A DNA stretch of 51,457 nt from Emmonsiellopsis sp. PD_33 (taxonomy: Eukaryota > Ascomycota > Eurotiomycetes > Onygenales > Ajellomycetaceae), in the NCBI GenBank assembly GCA_032988165.1, contig JANTQF010000249.1, positions 1 through 51,457 on the forward strand. The letters are read 5' to 3'. The position numbers were made by a program, and so were the translations under genes. Of the stretch, positions 33,797-46,092 are shown in pieces. A model generated the notes under the pieces. That model worked only from the letters and a program-made list of their open reading frames with translations. It was not told the DNA's origin and did no database searches. Position 1 is the first letter of the stretch; each line of letters opens with the position of its first letter.

Positions 33797-36308
33797 TAAT
33801 TCAACCCACATGCAAGTTAGTTGTATTTTTCTTTTTATTTTTTTCAGCCTCCTCTCTAGTATTAGTAGTGTCTGAGGATCATGCAGCCTACTATCATTTC
33901 ATTACTTATTAGTTTGTGTGGGTGCCCTGCAGCTTCCAAGGCCTCTCATTCCTTTCATGTGATAGTCAAAAGCTCTGAATAAGTGATGTTGTTCAGTTTA
34001 TATGCATCAATAATTTCTCTGACTTCTAAGGGCTTTTTAATTGTGATGCTCTTTTTCTTTAGTATAGATGAAATCACTATAGATAATTATAATCTCTTAG
34101 GATTATTCATCTCAGCCTCTACTAGTTATAAGTTATTAATGAGATATCATAGGACTCAGCTTTCTGATTCCTTAAGTACATATATGCTAAGTAGGTAAGC
34201 TTTTATCATCTGATACAGTTTAAACTATCTCAGCTGAAATTTTTCAGGCCCCTCATTTTAAATAAGAATCTATTATTCTTTCTTAATGCTACTCTTCATT
34301 ACAAGGAAATTCCTAATCTTTTTTGAATGGATTACATGATTGAGTAGCAACTCATTTGCCTAAGTCTGTATGTTTATAATAGCTTTTATTCTTAGCTTAG
34401 CATCATCTATTACTAGATCCTCCCCCACTGAATCAGACACATCCTCTGGGATACAAGGTTACAGGCTGTATAAAAGATAGAATAATAAGCATCTTATGAT
34501 AGAGTATTAATAAATTTATATTATAAAAAGTATCTGCAGAAGATATTTATTCCACAACCTTATTAGCTTTTTTATGAGATATTTCATTAGCATCTGATTC
34601 AGAATCTCATTTAATCTCTCCATCTTTCTATTAGTATGTGGGTGGTAAGGCATTGTCATGCAATACTTTGTCTGTAGTTGTACCATAAAGTGCTTGATAC
34701 CTCTTTCCACCAGATTTACCCTATTATCTATTAGAATCTCTTGTGATATACTATAATTTATATAAATATTCTTATGTAGAAACCTAGCAATCATTTCCTT
34801 CATTACATTAGGAATAGCTTTCACTAGAGGCTAGCTGATTATATAATTAATAGCTGTGATAATTCAGCAGTTCCCATTCAGTGTGTGAGGAAGAATACTA
34901 ATGAGATTAATCCCCTAACATTTAAAAGATTAAATTATATTACTAACTTGATGTTATGCTTCTTCACATTCCAACCTCAGCTTCAAGCCTCATGTCACCT
35001 GGCAGTTCAGACACTACTTTGTGAAATCTTGAATATTATTTTTCATACCTAGTTAGTAAGCATGCATTTATAAGATATCTAGCAGCCTGGGACTCTCAAG
35101 ATATCTGAACTCATAGTGTAATCAGGCAACTAAGTCTCAGTAAAATAGAGGCTTAAGATAAGAAGTCTCAGTATAATTAAGATTATAATATAGCATAACA
35201 TCATCCTCCAATTTTCTCAGCTTTATAAGATTACATGTTTTCTTAATGATATATGCAAGCTTCAGGTCCTTTAGTTTCTCATTTATACTAAGTTATTTAA
35301 GTAGAGTCTCATATCATTTCATTTCATCTAAACTCTTAATAGCATTCAGAATGATCTCTCCCTGTGCAAGGTTTATAAAACTCTCTCCCATGAAGTTAGA
35401 TCTACAACTAATAGCATCAGGAATAACTACTTCTATCTTCTTATAATATTTGAGGAGGATATCATATTTTTGAAACTTAGATATTCATCATATAAGACAC
35501 TTCAATGAATATTTTATGATATAAAGATACATAAGATTCTTATAATTTGTGACTACTATCATCTGCTGATTATTTTCAATGTATCAGTACTATATATATA
35601 GAGTGTACTATATCATAAGAAGCTCTTTCTTATGTACTAGATAGTTTAGTTCTGTGCCTGAGAGCTTTCACTCATTATATATTACTAGGTGAAGTTTCCC
35701 ATCTGAGCCTTCTTGCAGCAGAGCACATCTAATTGCCCACTCAGAGGTATCTATCTCAATTGTGAAAGCTTTTGTTCAGTCTGACTGTATAAGAATAGAT
35801 GAGGTTATCATATATTTACACAGGCCTTCTCATATGATGCATTTGAGACTATCAATTAAAATTTCTTTTTATATAATAGCTCATCCATTTCCTTCAGCAG
35901 ATCTGACAGAGGGGCTGCCAGAGTAGCAAACCCCTTCATAAAGTGATGATAATATGATATGAGGCCTAGAAACTATCTGATATAATAGATGTTCTACAGT
36001 CTCAATCAATTCAAAATTACTTTAATTTTCTTGGGCAAGGATCTGATTTTTCCTCCTCTAATAATATAGCCTACAAACTTCATTTCCTGCATCTCAAATT
36101 AACATTTTGAGGGTTTTGCATAGAGCTCATGTGCCTTCAGTGTTGAGAAAATATATTTAATGTGCTTGAGATGCTCTTCATATAAGTTGAAAAAAATCAG
36201 AATGTTATCTAAATATATTAGATATTAATAGTTATTTTCTTCTCATAGGATGATATTCATCATCATCTGAAATATAGCAGGCATGTTTGTAAGATCTATT
36301 AGTAGTGT
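33797..36308 (-). mobile_element. Family B Gypsy fragment B1 (RT to integrase)
   Basis: The minus strand carries the 3' two thirds of a second Gypsy family: reverse transcriptase from about 36300 down, RNase H, then integrase (34824-34516; open frame with YHPHTNRKMERLNEIL, the end of the integrase core). It is colinear with the plus-strand copy B2 (for example 35240-35040 against 49210-49410). It is cut at the right inside the RT by a family A LTR at 36309 and at the left, near 33797, by the LINE. Confidence 0.8.
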
Positions 36309-36492
36309 TGTAATATCTAGCATTGAATATAAAAAGCTTTTTGATTTGAAAGGCAGACTATGAGTCATTGAATAGTGTGATGGGAATAGACAGGTAAAAA
36401 TGTATGTATATTTTAAACATAGAGGTCATATAGTAATAGGACTATTTGCTGATTCTTTTCATAAGAAACCTGCACAGCATATATATTAATAG
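36309..36492 (-). repeat. Partial family A LTR inserted in B1
   Basis: The plus strand starts TGTAATATCTAGC and follows the reversed LTR for 184 bases, to TATTAATAG, where the normal LTR goes on with CTAGCTACTAAG. The rest is displaced or lost at the junction with the next inverted-repeat unit. Confidence 0.8.
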
Positions 36493-36666
36493 TGTGATTC
36501 TGAAGGTGTCTGATTGTATGAAAGCTATGGAAAAGATCATGTGATTATATACAATAAAATAGGTGAGGCTGTAGTATGAAAAGAGGTGTAGTATGTAATA
36601 ACACCAGATAGTATGATAGAGTTACATATGATCATATGAACTAGTCATGTGATCCTAAAAACCACA
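36493..36666 (-). repeat. Left arm of ~170-bp inverted repeat (probable 3' LTR, minus strand)
   Basis: Read on the minus strand it runs TGTGGTTTTTAGGATC to CAGAATCACA and is preceded by the purine tract AATGGGGGAGGA (36667-36678), which looks like the polypurine tract in front of a 3' LTR. The inverted partner is at 37498-37661. Alternatively both arms are terminal inverted repeats of one 1.17-kb element, but the flanks show no target duplication. Confidence 0.6.
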
Positions 36667-37497
36667 TCCTCCCCCATTAAACCTGACTTTACTCTAAAGA
36701 TAGTTATTCAAGATAGAATCATATAATTCATCAATCACATTAATCTGATTTAGTTATAATACTGGGCAATTACCTCTCCTCACATAAAATAAACCTCTCA
36801 CAGCTTCATCTCCCTAAAAAAAATAACCTCTCATGCATGAGTAGACCTCTTATCCTCTTCATATAAGTTTTATCTTAAAGATTTCCTCACATCATTGCAT
36901 AGCCTTTCTGCTGTATAATCACCATGGCTAGCAGAAAACATCATACAGCTAAATCTCCTCTAGTAGAGTAGTCTAGTAAGTGTCTTACAAGGCCTATCTG
37001 CTTCTACCCTGCAGAGGATACTGGCCTCTCACAATGAAATACCATCCATGTGAATAATAATGATTCTTCTAGTATAGATATATCATCTTTAGAGCTTGTA
37101 CTAGGCATTTTCCCTAAAACTAAGATATTACTAGATGCCTCTAATGTCCATTCCAACTCTCTCAATAGGCCTCTTCTTTATTGCTGAATTCTAAAACAGA
37201 CTTGCATGCTCCCTGATGTCTTCTTTAATGCCTATAGTGACTCTGCTGTCATCCAAAGCCTGCATGACCTTCAGACCTAGCTCTCCTAATACTCTAAGAA
37301 GAAGTTAGATAATATTTATGTATTGCTGGCTAAAAATGTAGACTTTAATCATTAAAGCCTTTATTCTGAAACTAATAACAAGAAGGACTAACTGTCTCTC
37401 AACCTTTATAAGTTATCTCTCTCTTCATAAAGTATTATAACTTATCATATTCTCATTAGACCTCATCCTTTTAAGTTATTAGATTTCTGTGGTTTTT
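36667..37497. mobile_element. Internal piece between the inverted arms
   Basis: 830 bases without CpG. On the plus strand an ATG at 36923 in a good context (ATCACCATGG) opens a frame MASRKHHTAKSPLVE with scattered stops over about 150 codons. On the minus strand the piece would be the 3' tail of an element that ends in the left arm. Neither reading is decisive. Confidence 0.4.
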
Positions 37498-37661
37498 GAG
37501 ATCATATGACCAGTTCACATGATCATATATAGCTCTATTACACTACTTAGTGTTACTACATACTATATCCCTTTTCATACTACAGCCTCACCTATTTCAT
37601 TGTATATAATTGCATAATCTTTTCTATAGCTTTTATATAATTAGATACCTTCAGAATCACA
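37498..37661 (+). repeat. Right arm of the inverted repeat, probable 5' LTR of family B copy B2
   Basis: TGTGGTTTTTGAGATC to CAGAATCACA on the plus strand, about ten bases shorter than the left arm and differing by transitions. No polypurine tract precedes it. It is followed directly by the leader and gag of a plus-strand element, so it fits a 5' LTR. The expected matching 3' LTR is not seen inside the window. Confidence 0.55.
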
Positions 37662-38562
37662 TCTAGTAGTATATCTAAATACTAACTGTTTATATGGCTG
37701 AGCAATGTAGCTTTCTGCTGATGAGATAGCTCATTATGCTATATTAGATAATCCTATAAAATTATCTAAGATTTGTCAGAAAACACCCTTGCAAGATGAA
37801 ACATGAATGTTATATATCTGGATGTAAGGTCATACAATCCAACCCTAGACAAATAATGTGATTATATATAAGCAATGATGATCTCAGTGATTTCCCAAGA
37901 CAAAAGAGGGATAGCTAGTAATTCTAGAGAAGGCTATACCCTCTATCATATAAATATAAAAGTCTCAGAAATGTTCATCAGAATAAGAGATAAAAGTAAT
38001 ATTCTCAAACTCTTTCTATAAGAATCTTTCTTATCTTCCTACAGGCTGAAAACCTCTTACAATGCAACAATGAATTTCAAACTACAGGATATCTCTATTA
38101 GAGTCTATAATCAGTGCTCTAATAATATCTGCTAACTATTATCTGAACTGCAGGATGTCATCTAATAGATGCTTCACCTAATTCCTATTAATAAAGTTTT
38201 AGGAGCTCAGAATAGCATCCTTTAAGCTATCTTATATAACTATAAGGCTGTAATAAAGCAGATGAGAGATGCTATTCATCATGAGAATATATAATTCATT
38301 CAGGTGAATAAGGAATTTATTATAAAGTTAGTGAATGATCTACATAACATCTGAATCTGAAATAATGCTCTTAAGAAGAAACTCATCAATACACACTGTA
38401 ATTAGATGAACTTAGAATTGATCCTATATGACTAGATCTTCAATCTCTAATATTAGATAAGGAAATAATCTAATAGTTCCTTTCTGTTCATATAAATCAC
38501 TAATAGACTAACTATTCTTATACTGGGTATTAGCACTCTAACTGAATATGATCTATCATTAG
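37662..38562 (+). mobile_element. 5' part of family B copy B2 (leader and gag start)
   Basis: Coiled-coil-like gag remnants can be read (QMRDAIHHENI, NKEFIIKLVNDLHNI near 38255-38345). The segment ends with ATTAG, the left target duplication of family A copy II, and continues after 46097. Confidence 0.6.
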
Positions 38563-38879
38563 TGTAATATCCAGCATTGAATATAAAGACTTTTGATTTG
38601 AAAGGCAGACTATGAGTCATTGAACAGTGTGACAGGAATAGACAGGTAAAAATATATGTATATTTCAAACATAGGGGTCATATAGTAATAGGACTGTTTG
38701 CTGGTTCTTTTCATAAGAAACCTGCACAGCATATATATTAATAGCTAGCTACTAAGTGTGCACTACATGCACATTATCAGGCACACTATCAGGCACACTG
38801 TCAGGCCTAAGGTCCAAAATTTAAGGTCTGAGAGCATAGTTGATCTACATGTGACACATGATCTCCTTTGTGCATTACA
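38563..38879 (-). repeat. 3' LTR of family A copy II
   Basis: 317 bases, plus-strand limits TGTAATATCC and GCATTACA. On the element strand it is preceded by the polypurine tract AAAGGGGGAGGTAGT. Pairs with 45776-46092. Confidence 0.9.
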
Positions 38880-38969
38880 ACTACCTCCCCCTTTAGGAGC
38901 TGACCTCTAGTAGATTCTTGGATTTTCCATGTCATGGCTGAAGAATCAGGCTAATATGCAATGCATATT

Positions 38970-39065
38970 ATAGAAGGTTCAGGCTGTTGTGCTTTGTAGA
39001 AGGTTTAAGCTATTGCACTTTATAGAAGATTTAAGCTATTATATTTGGTAGAAGGTTTAGACTGT
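38970..39065. repeat. Short tandem units upstream of the polypurine tract (copy II)
   Basis: About four units of roughly 30 bases built on TAGAAGGTTTAAGCTATT, matching the fewer units in copy I at 23240-23340. Confidence 0.65.
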
Positions 39066-42000
39066 TATGATCAGATAATTCTATATTTACAGGTTAATTA
39101 TGTTATAGAAATTAGTGATTTTATTGCTAGGTAATTCAGTATATAATGTAGTTAATGTTTGTTTTCTATGATCAGGCATCTAGGTAATGTTAGGTGGATG
39201 ATTTAGCATGCAACTATAAATATATATACTCTTTACTTTACTACATTCTTTTATTTCCTCTATTAAATGCTAGCATCATAATTTGATCTATCATCCTACT
39301 TATTATCTACTTTAGTATAATATCTTCTTATCTGAGTGTCTATGATACCTTCTACTAGTTTCTAAATGCTTTACACACTAGTTGTACTTTATTTTGAATT
39401 CTCTGACCTGAATGCACATTCACACAGTTAAATGATTATTTTGCTTTTTGCATGTTACAACTATATAATATTATCTGAGTATAATACATTACTTTTCTTT
39501 GCTTCTTCCATGTTGTTAAGATACCATGTCATAGAAATTACTAATAAATATACTTTAGTAATTCAAAATAAAAAATATTAATTTGAAATAGCCTTCCAAA
39601 CTCCTACATCATCACATGTGTGCAGAGAGTATGTGCTATCAGGCTCTCTCTCCTCTTCTAACCTCCTTATGAGGCCAGCTACTCCTCTATGTGATGCTCC
39701 TTTATCCTAGGATCCTCAGACTCTATTATACCTCCCTCTAATCACACTCTCCTATTATGAAGATTCTCTTTTTATCTTCTTCTACAGCTTTCCTTCTGTG
39801 TGCATCCCTATATTATCTTTTACTATTACTATCTCTCTCTATATACTCAGTTATCTATTTGCTTCTATAGCTTCTATCATCTTAGTCTATCCTACTTCTA
39901 CCCCTACTGTTCTGATGCCTATTATTTAGTTAGCTGGAGATTTTGTGCAGCTCACCATATAGACCCTGGAGAATAATAATAATAATAAGAATGAGGATGA
40001 GGATGAGAAGGATAAAAATGAAGATGATGATAATAATAATGATGATAAGAAGAAAAAGGAGGATAAATACTAAAAGAGGTTCATTAAGAGCCTATACTTA
40101 CTGAAATAGTGTGAGAAGTGTGTTTGCTATCTAATCATAAAGGCTGACATGAAGGCATTTTATTACCCTTTTAAGAATCTACATGTAACTTACTATTTTT
40201 AGTGTGTATAGTATTATTATTACTATGAGATAGTGAGTTTTCCTGTAGTTAATTTGAAATAGGAAATTAATTACTAACTGTGCTGTAGGTTCCCATAAAT
40301 GCATATGCAGATACTATAGAGTTAATTAATATAACTAAGTAATTAAATTGCTTTAAGAATCTATTAGACAAGCCTGAGTATGCTAGTGTAATGCAGCTAC
40401 TTCCTAGAATTTAGTAGTAATAGAGTCAAGCAGCCATTTAATATAAGAAAGTGTTGGGAGAGGTAAAGAGATTATTTGATATTACTCTAATTCTTTACAT
40501 AAATGCAATTATCCCATTTTGATGCACTTAATTGATTCTAACTTTAGTGGAAATAGCCTGCCCCTCTGGGCTAGACATAGTGTGCACTCCAGTTTTTTCT
40601 AGTGTTTTTTTGGTTTGTTTTTTATCTGCTACACCCCTTGAGGCTTTTAATATTAGTATGAAATAATAAGATTTTGATTTTCAGAAACTTATCCTTCCTC
40701 TTCTCCTCTTTCTATATATAGAGTAGTTATTACTTGGGTTGACAGCACTTCAGCTTCATCACCTTATAATTAAATTATACATTGAACTTGTTGATCAGAT
40801 TCTATACATTCTCAAGATTTTCCATATTTTTCTAGGAATTCTCTACCTCTATTATATTTTTCCAGTGCACAAGATATTACTAGCTATTGAAATAATTACA
40901 CTTCTCTAGAATTTCTTTAATCTCAAACTTCTTAACTTCATCTATCATTATTGATTCAGCCTTTAGAATTTCATCATGCCACACATGATACAGTTCAAGC
41001 AATGAGACATAAAAAATAGAATGTATATCTTTATATTATAATATAAGCTTCAGTCTGTATGCCTGTTTCCTCCACTTATTGATGATTTTGAAAGGGCCAA
41101 GTTGATGATAGTTGAGCTTTGAACTTAAATATAATATACTAATATTTTTTAAGTATAGTATGATCTAGTTCTTAACTGTAAAATACTTCTTCTTATAGTA
41201 CTAATTATAGTATTTCTTCTATATTTTCTAGATCTTTAGAAGAGATTCTTATAGGTTATTTTATACTTCTCTTATACAGCATACATGTTCTGTTGCCTCC
41301 TGCACTTCTCCCCCTCCTATATTAATATCTAGTTTGATATTAAGACACAGTTCAGATCAGAAACCTATCAGTACTTCTACAGGAAATATCTTGAGAATAC
41401 TATGTATAGAGGTATTATAGGAGAACTGCACTAGCAGTAACCATCTAGCTCAGTCATTCTAATAGAAGTTACAGTAAACATACAGATAGTACTTAAACAT
41501 CTTATTCTACCTCTCAGTTTGACTATCTATTTGAGGGTGGAATGTAGTCATTAATCATTGACATGCTTTCAGGAGATAGTAAAGTGTTAATTAGTATTTA
41601 TTGGAGCTGAATATCTCAACACAGTTCATTACCTAATAGTATAGGTACTCAAAAAATCTGGTGAAGATGTTGAATATCAGATTTATAAACTCTAGTACAT
41701 TTATACCTTTATTAACTAATTTGTAAACTACATATTTAATTAATTTATTTATAAACACTATGATTGAATCATAGACCTTACTATTCTACTTAAATGGTAG
41801 GAGTTTGATGATGAAATCCATTATCATCATTTTAAAAGAAGAGGTAGAAATAGAAAGTAATTCTAATTGATTATATTCCTTGTAACAGTACATCTTAACT
41901 CATTAATAGATATTATAGGTATATATATATTTCTAAATATCCATTGTCATACCACACTAAAAGTATTTCCTTTAGACACACTCAAGAGTACACTTAACAT

Positions 42001-45000
42001 CAAAATGTCCCTCTTGAGGATCATTATGATTCAATTTTATGATCTCATCCCTTATCACTTGATCTATAAGAATAAAAATATAACTCTTATAATAAAGTAG
42101 ATCATCTCAGTTAGTTATCTAGTTTGAGTACTCAGTCTTATTCATTTCACCTACTTTCATCTTTCTGTGCACCTTAGTGTGCTCAGTGTCCTGAGCTTAC
42201 ATGTAGTACAGAAATTCCATGATGGGTTCAGCAAGAGAGAATTCATAGGCTATATCAGATTTTATAACTATATTAATTAATATTTATAGTACTAGATGAA
42301 TTAGCCTTTCTATATCACCAGCAATGCATCTCTCATCTGCACACACATTTCAATATGCACAGGAAGTAAGTGCATCAATACAAATTGCATTTTCCTTATC
42401 ATTTAATAGTTTTAAATGTACTATTATATTAATTATTTACTAACTGAGGTCTTTCAGCTGTATCTGCATATCTATATTCAGTGTTTAAAATATTCCTCAA
42501 AGAAGCTTTTTTTGAATTATTAATAATAGTATTCATCTTGAAGTATTTTCTTTATAGTCAGGGTAATAATTAGGCACATTTACAGGATTCTTCATCTCTA
42601 AATAGTACTCAATGGTAAAGTTAAATATGAAGAGTGTTTCCATTTATTATATCTGACATCTAACTAACTTCATTGTTATTATGAAATGTTATAGATTAGT
42701 ATGATTAGATAAAATCATTATGAGGAAATATGCATCATGCAGGTAATAGTACTATTACTTGAATACTATAAGAATAATGAGGAATTCTTAATCATGCATA
42801 TTATAGTTATACTTTACTGATGATAAGCCTCATAAATAATATACAACTAGATATTATTATCTATTATTTGAATGTAACTGTAAGAGGATTATACTCAGTG
42901 TGAAATCTAATACATTTAGCTCTACTTAGAGTTTCCAATTCAGATTGAAGTATATAAGAATTAGAGTCTTTATAAATATACTTTTTAACTCTTGAAAAGC
43001 TTTCTATACATTAGCATCAAGAAGAATCATCTTTTAGTTCTAGCTCTTTCATATTATATCTTTTGTGAGTATAGATAAGAGTTCTGCTTTTACTGCAAGT
43101 TTATTTATGAAATAGTAGTAAAAATTTATAAACTCTAGAAATATCTGAATGTTATAAATGCACTTGGGTTTCAGCTAGAAAAGAATAGTATTAATTTAGC
43201 TTTATTCTATCTTAATATCATTCATACTAATTATAAAGCTAAGGAAATGGATACAATTCACATGAAATGTATATTTACTAAGTTTCACATATAATTTGTA
43301 GGTGTATAGGCATTCCAGCATTATATGTACATGCTTGCAGTGCTCTTCCTCTAAGTTCAAATAGATGATAATGTCATTCAGATAGATAACACAGTAGATA
43401 TCTAGAAGATCACTTAGAGTTTTATTAATATAAAATTGGAATATTACTAGTGCATTTATAAGTTCAAAGGGGATTACTTAGTATTCAAAATAGCTATAAT
43501 ACATTCAGAAAGCTGTTTTCCACTCATCACCTTTATATATATGTAATTAGTGATATACATCATAGAGATCTAACTGCAAGTAGACCTTTACACTAGCCAG
43601 TCTATTAATTATTTTACTGATCAAGGAGAGAGAATATCAGTTCTTTATGCTGATAGTATTAAGCTTGTAATAGTCTATATAAAGATATATAATTCCATCT
43701 TTTTTCAGGATAAAAAATATTAATGTACTTGCAGGGCTTTTTAATAAGTTTATCCATCCTTTTTCTAGACTAGATTTTAGGTATTCATGTAGTACCTCTA
43801 GTTCTTTAATAGAGAAATTATAGATTAATCAGTAGGAGGATTCTTTTCCAGATATCAAATCAATTAGATGATTATATTATGCATGTTCTGAGAGTAATTC
43901 TATTATAACTTCTAAGAAAATATCTTTATATTCATGATAGACTTCTAATATCACTAACTCTCTATCTAGAACTACACTAAATAGAGCAATTAGTTTATCC
44001 CCCTTTAGTTGATATAAATAGATAATATAAGCTATGCATTCAATTCTGACTACTACATCCACCTGTTTCATGGTGATGATCTCAATGTTATTAACATACA
44101 GTATATAGTATATCTAGTATAATTTTAATCATTAGATGTTAGAATCTACAGTTTTGAGTCAGAAGAATCTCAAGATAACATCATAGCCTTTTATATTCAC
44201 TGCTTCAAAATGAAAACTCTGATTGCAAGAAAGTCCCTTCTTATTAATTATGCATACATATACCTTATATTAGTTATAGACTATGACCTGGTGTCCATTA
44301 ATTACACTGATTCAGTATGAATCTTCACTATTCTTTTCAAAATGTACTTTTACTCATTTCTGGCTGATAAAATTTACTTTTATACTTAAGTTAATAAGTG
44401 CCTAGGTAATAGCTAATCCTTGAGGTGTTTCTAGCTATATCTTAATTATCATCACTTCTTTGCTGTATCTCCATCCCATTTCATTCACTCTCAGTATTAC
44501 AGTAGTACTCAGCACTAAAGGATCTAGTTTTTTAACTCATACTTCTTCATGTACTTTTCAGGATGGAGTTCTCAGCAATCATCAGAGATATAACCTGATT
44601 TATTATAGTAAGAGCACTTAAAATGAGAAGTAAACTTAAGTTATAAGAATCAGCCTCTAAGTATACAGTTCAGAGATTTTTCTCTTTCAGACTTCATTTT
44701 TATCTGAGAATCAAAAGATTTCTTTCTATATAGTGGATTTACAGTGATTTCTTACTTGAATAAGAATAGTTTTTAATTCTTGCAATGCTACTCTACCTTA
44801 TATAGAAATACCAGTATCTCTTTATAATTCTTAGAATCTTTCTTCACTAGATGCACATGAATCTGGATTTCCTCTTAGTAGTAGTTTATCAGATTGAAAC
44901 TATGCTATTCCTCCTGGATCTTGTAGAGTAGGTATTTCTCTAGATTGAAGAGATATTTAGTGAAATCTCAGATAAATTAATTGTTCTATTATTATACATC

Positions 45001-45775
45001 TATGTATCTCTTAATTGATTATCATTAGAGTACATTCAGATTCATGAGATGTAGCTGTAATTACACATAGAGGTCTTCCCAGATGAGTAATAGATTCTCT
45101 GAGTTTACTTTATAATTTTTGTGAAAAGCATTCTATTAGTAGAGAGATTTCATAGCAAGCTTTTATATAGCATTCTAAATGTAATATTTTTTAATGATGT
45201 AGTAGTCTTCATTATATTTGAATTTCATTTTAATTTGAATGATGAAATTCTCAAGCTCTAATATATTTTTCTCTTAATATTTAGAGGAGGTATCAATCTT
45301 TGAATAGGTAGTTCAGTTAGATAACTAGGTCATTTCTATATAAGGCCTTTTTAAGATTTGATTTTGAGTTATGATCTTCTCCTGCATAATCAGCACAGCT
45401 ACCTCTTAATTTATCAATTTATCTTATACTAGTTAATTCTCTAGTACCTTCATAACACATTCTGCCTTCTGAATTTTCCATTGCATCTATAGCTCTTCAA
45501 TTCATACTTTAATTGCACATAGCTGTATAGCAGGTAGATGCAGATCTTTATTATCTAACCCTTCATCATCTACAGTTAATTTACAGTTAGATTTTTGTGG
45601 AGGATCCTGCAGAGGTTTAAGTTATAATTCATCATTACTAGTCTCTTACTACACAGAGAGGTCAGTGCACACTTAAGAGGTTCCTCTACAGTTATTTATA
45701 GTCTTTTCATGAGCTATCTTATTGTTGTTCATCTATTTCCAACAGACTGTTCACTTAGGGGTGAGCAAATAGAAC

Positions 45776-46092
45776 TGTAATATTCAGTGTCAAATATAAA
45801 GGCTCTTGATTTGAAAGGTGGACTATGAGTTGTTGAACAGTGTGACAGGAATAGACAGGTAAAAATGTATGTATATTTCAAATATAGGGGTCATATAGTA
45901 ATAGGATTGTTTGCTGGTTCTTTTCATAAGAAACCTGCACAGCATATATATTAATAGCTAGCTACTAAGTGTGCACCATGTGCATATTACCAGGCACACT
46001 GTCAGGCACACTGCTAGGCTCAAGGTTTAAAATCTGAGGTCTGAGGGCACAGTTGATCTACATGTGACATGCAGTCTTCTTTGTGTGTTATA
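45776..46092 (-). repeat. 5' LTR of family A copy II
   Basis: 317 bases, plus-strand limits TGTAATATTC and GTGTTATA, followed by the target duplication ATTAG at 46093-46097. Confidence 0.9.

Larger units (their letters stand above)
26614..33797 (-). mobile_element. Tad1-like LINE, near full length but dead
   Basis: A non-LTR retrotransposon on the minus strand, about 7.2 kb. ORF1 (about 32490 to 31020) starts MEKTPVQKVPEIEILKKKKR with a coiled-coil-like region, and has Cys/His knuckle remnants (CSNCKESHLSGFLQC near 31310). ORF2 (30977 to about 27078, roughly 1300 codons) begins with an apurinic endonuclease domain (VTFIQNNIERS), then reverse transcriptase (KSYRVIFLLNCLGKILEKI near 29340, PQGSSVSPIIF near 28970, YIND in place of the catalytic YVDD near 28885), thumb (FDIDKTELIHF), connection (PPEIRLEKACMNYTLRI near 28310) and RNase H (LLIYSDGSK near 27955), ending GIAIRD. 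The EN-RT-RH order and the ORF1 knuckles are typical of the Tad1 clade. Stops break each ORF. The 5' part (33130-33797) is less AT-rich. Its left limit is taken at the (AAT)n tail, and its right limit where family B homology starts. Confidence 0.82.
38563..46092 (-). mobile_element. Family A Gypsy chromovirus, complete but dead (copy II)
   Basis: A 7530-base minus-strand copy of the same element as copy I, delimited by ATTAG on both sides (38558-38562 and 46093-46097). It is colinear throughout: polypurine tract (38880-38898), short tandem units (38970-39065), opposite-strand frame (about 39610-40073), chromodomain (about 40790-40965), integrase, RNase H, reverse transcriptase (about 43150-43800), a relatively open protease/RT junction (44071-43877, HEYKDIFLEVI) and gag. 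It inserted into family B copy B2 and splits its gag. Stops break all domains. Confidence 0.9.

Noticed and set aside
33565..33804. 79-codon minus-strand frame in the LINE 5' region
   Set aside because: It crosses the LINE/family B junction and has no resemblance to ORF1; probably chance.
16178..46092. Considered whether the two oppositely oriented family A copies form one giant inverted-repeat transposon
   Set aside because: Each copy has its own 5-bp target duplication and its own LTR pair, so they are independent insertions.
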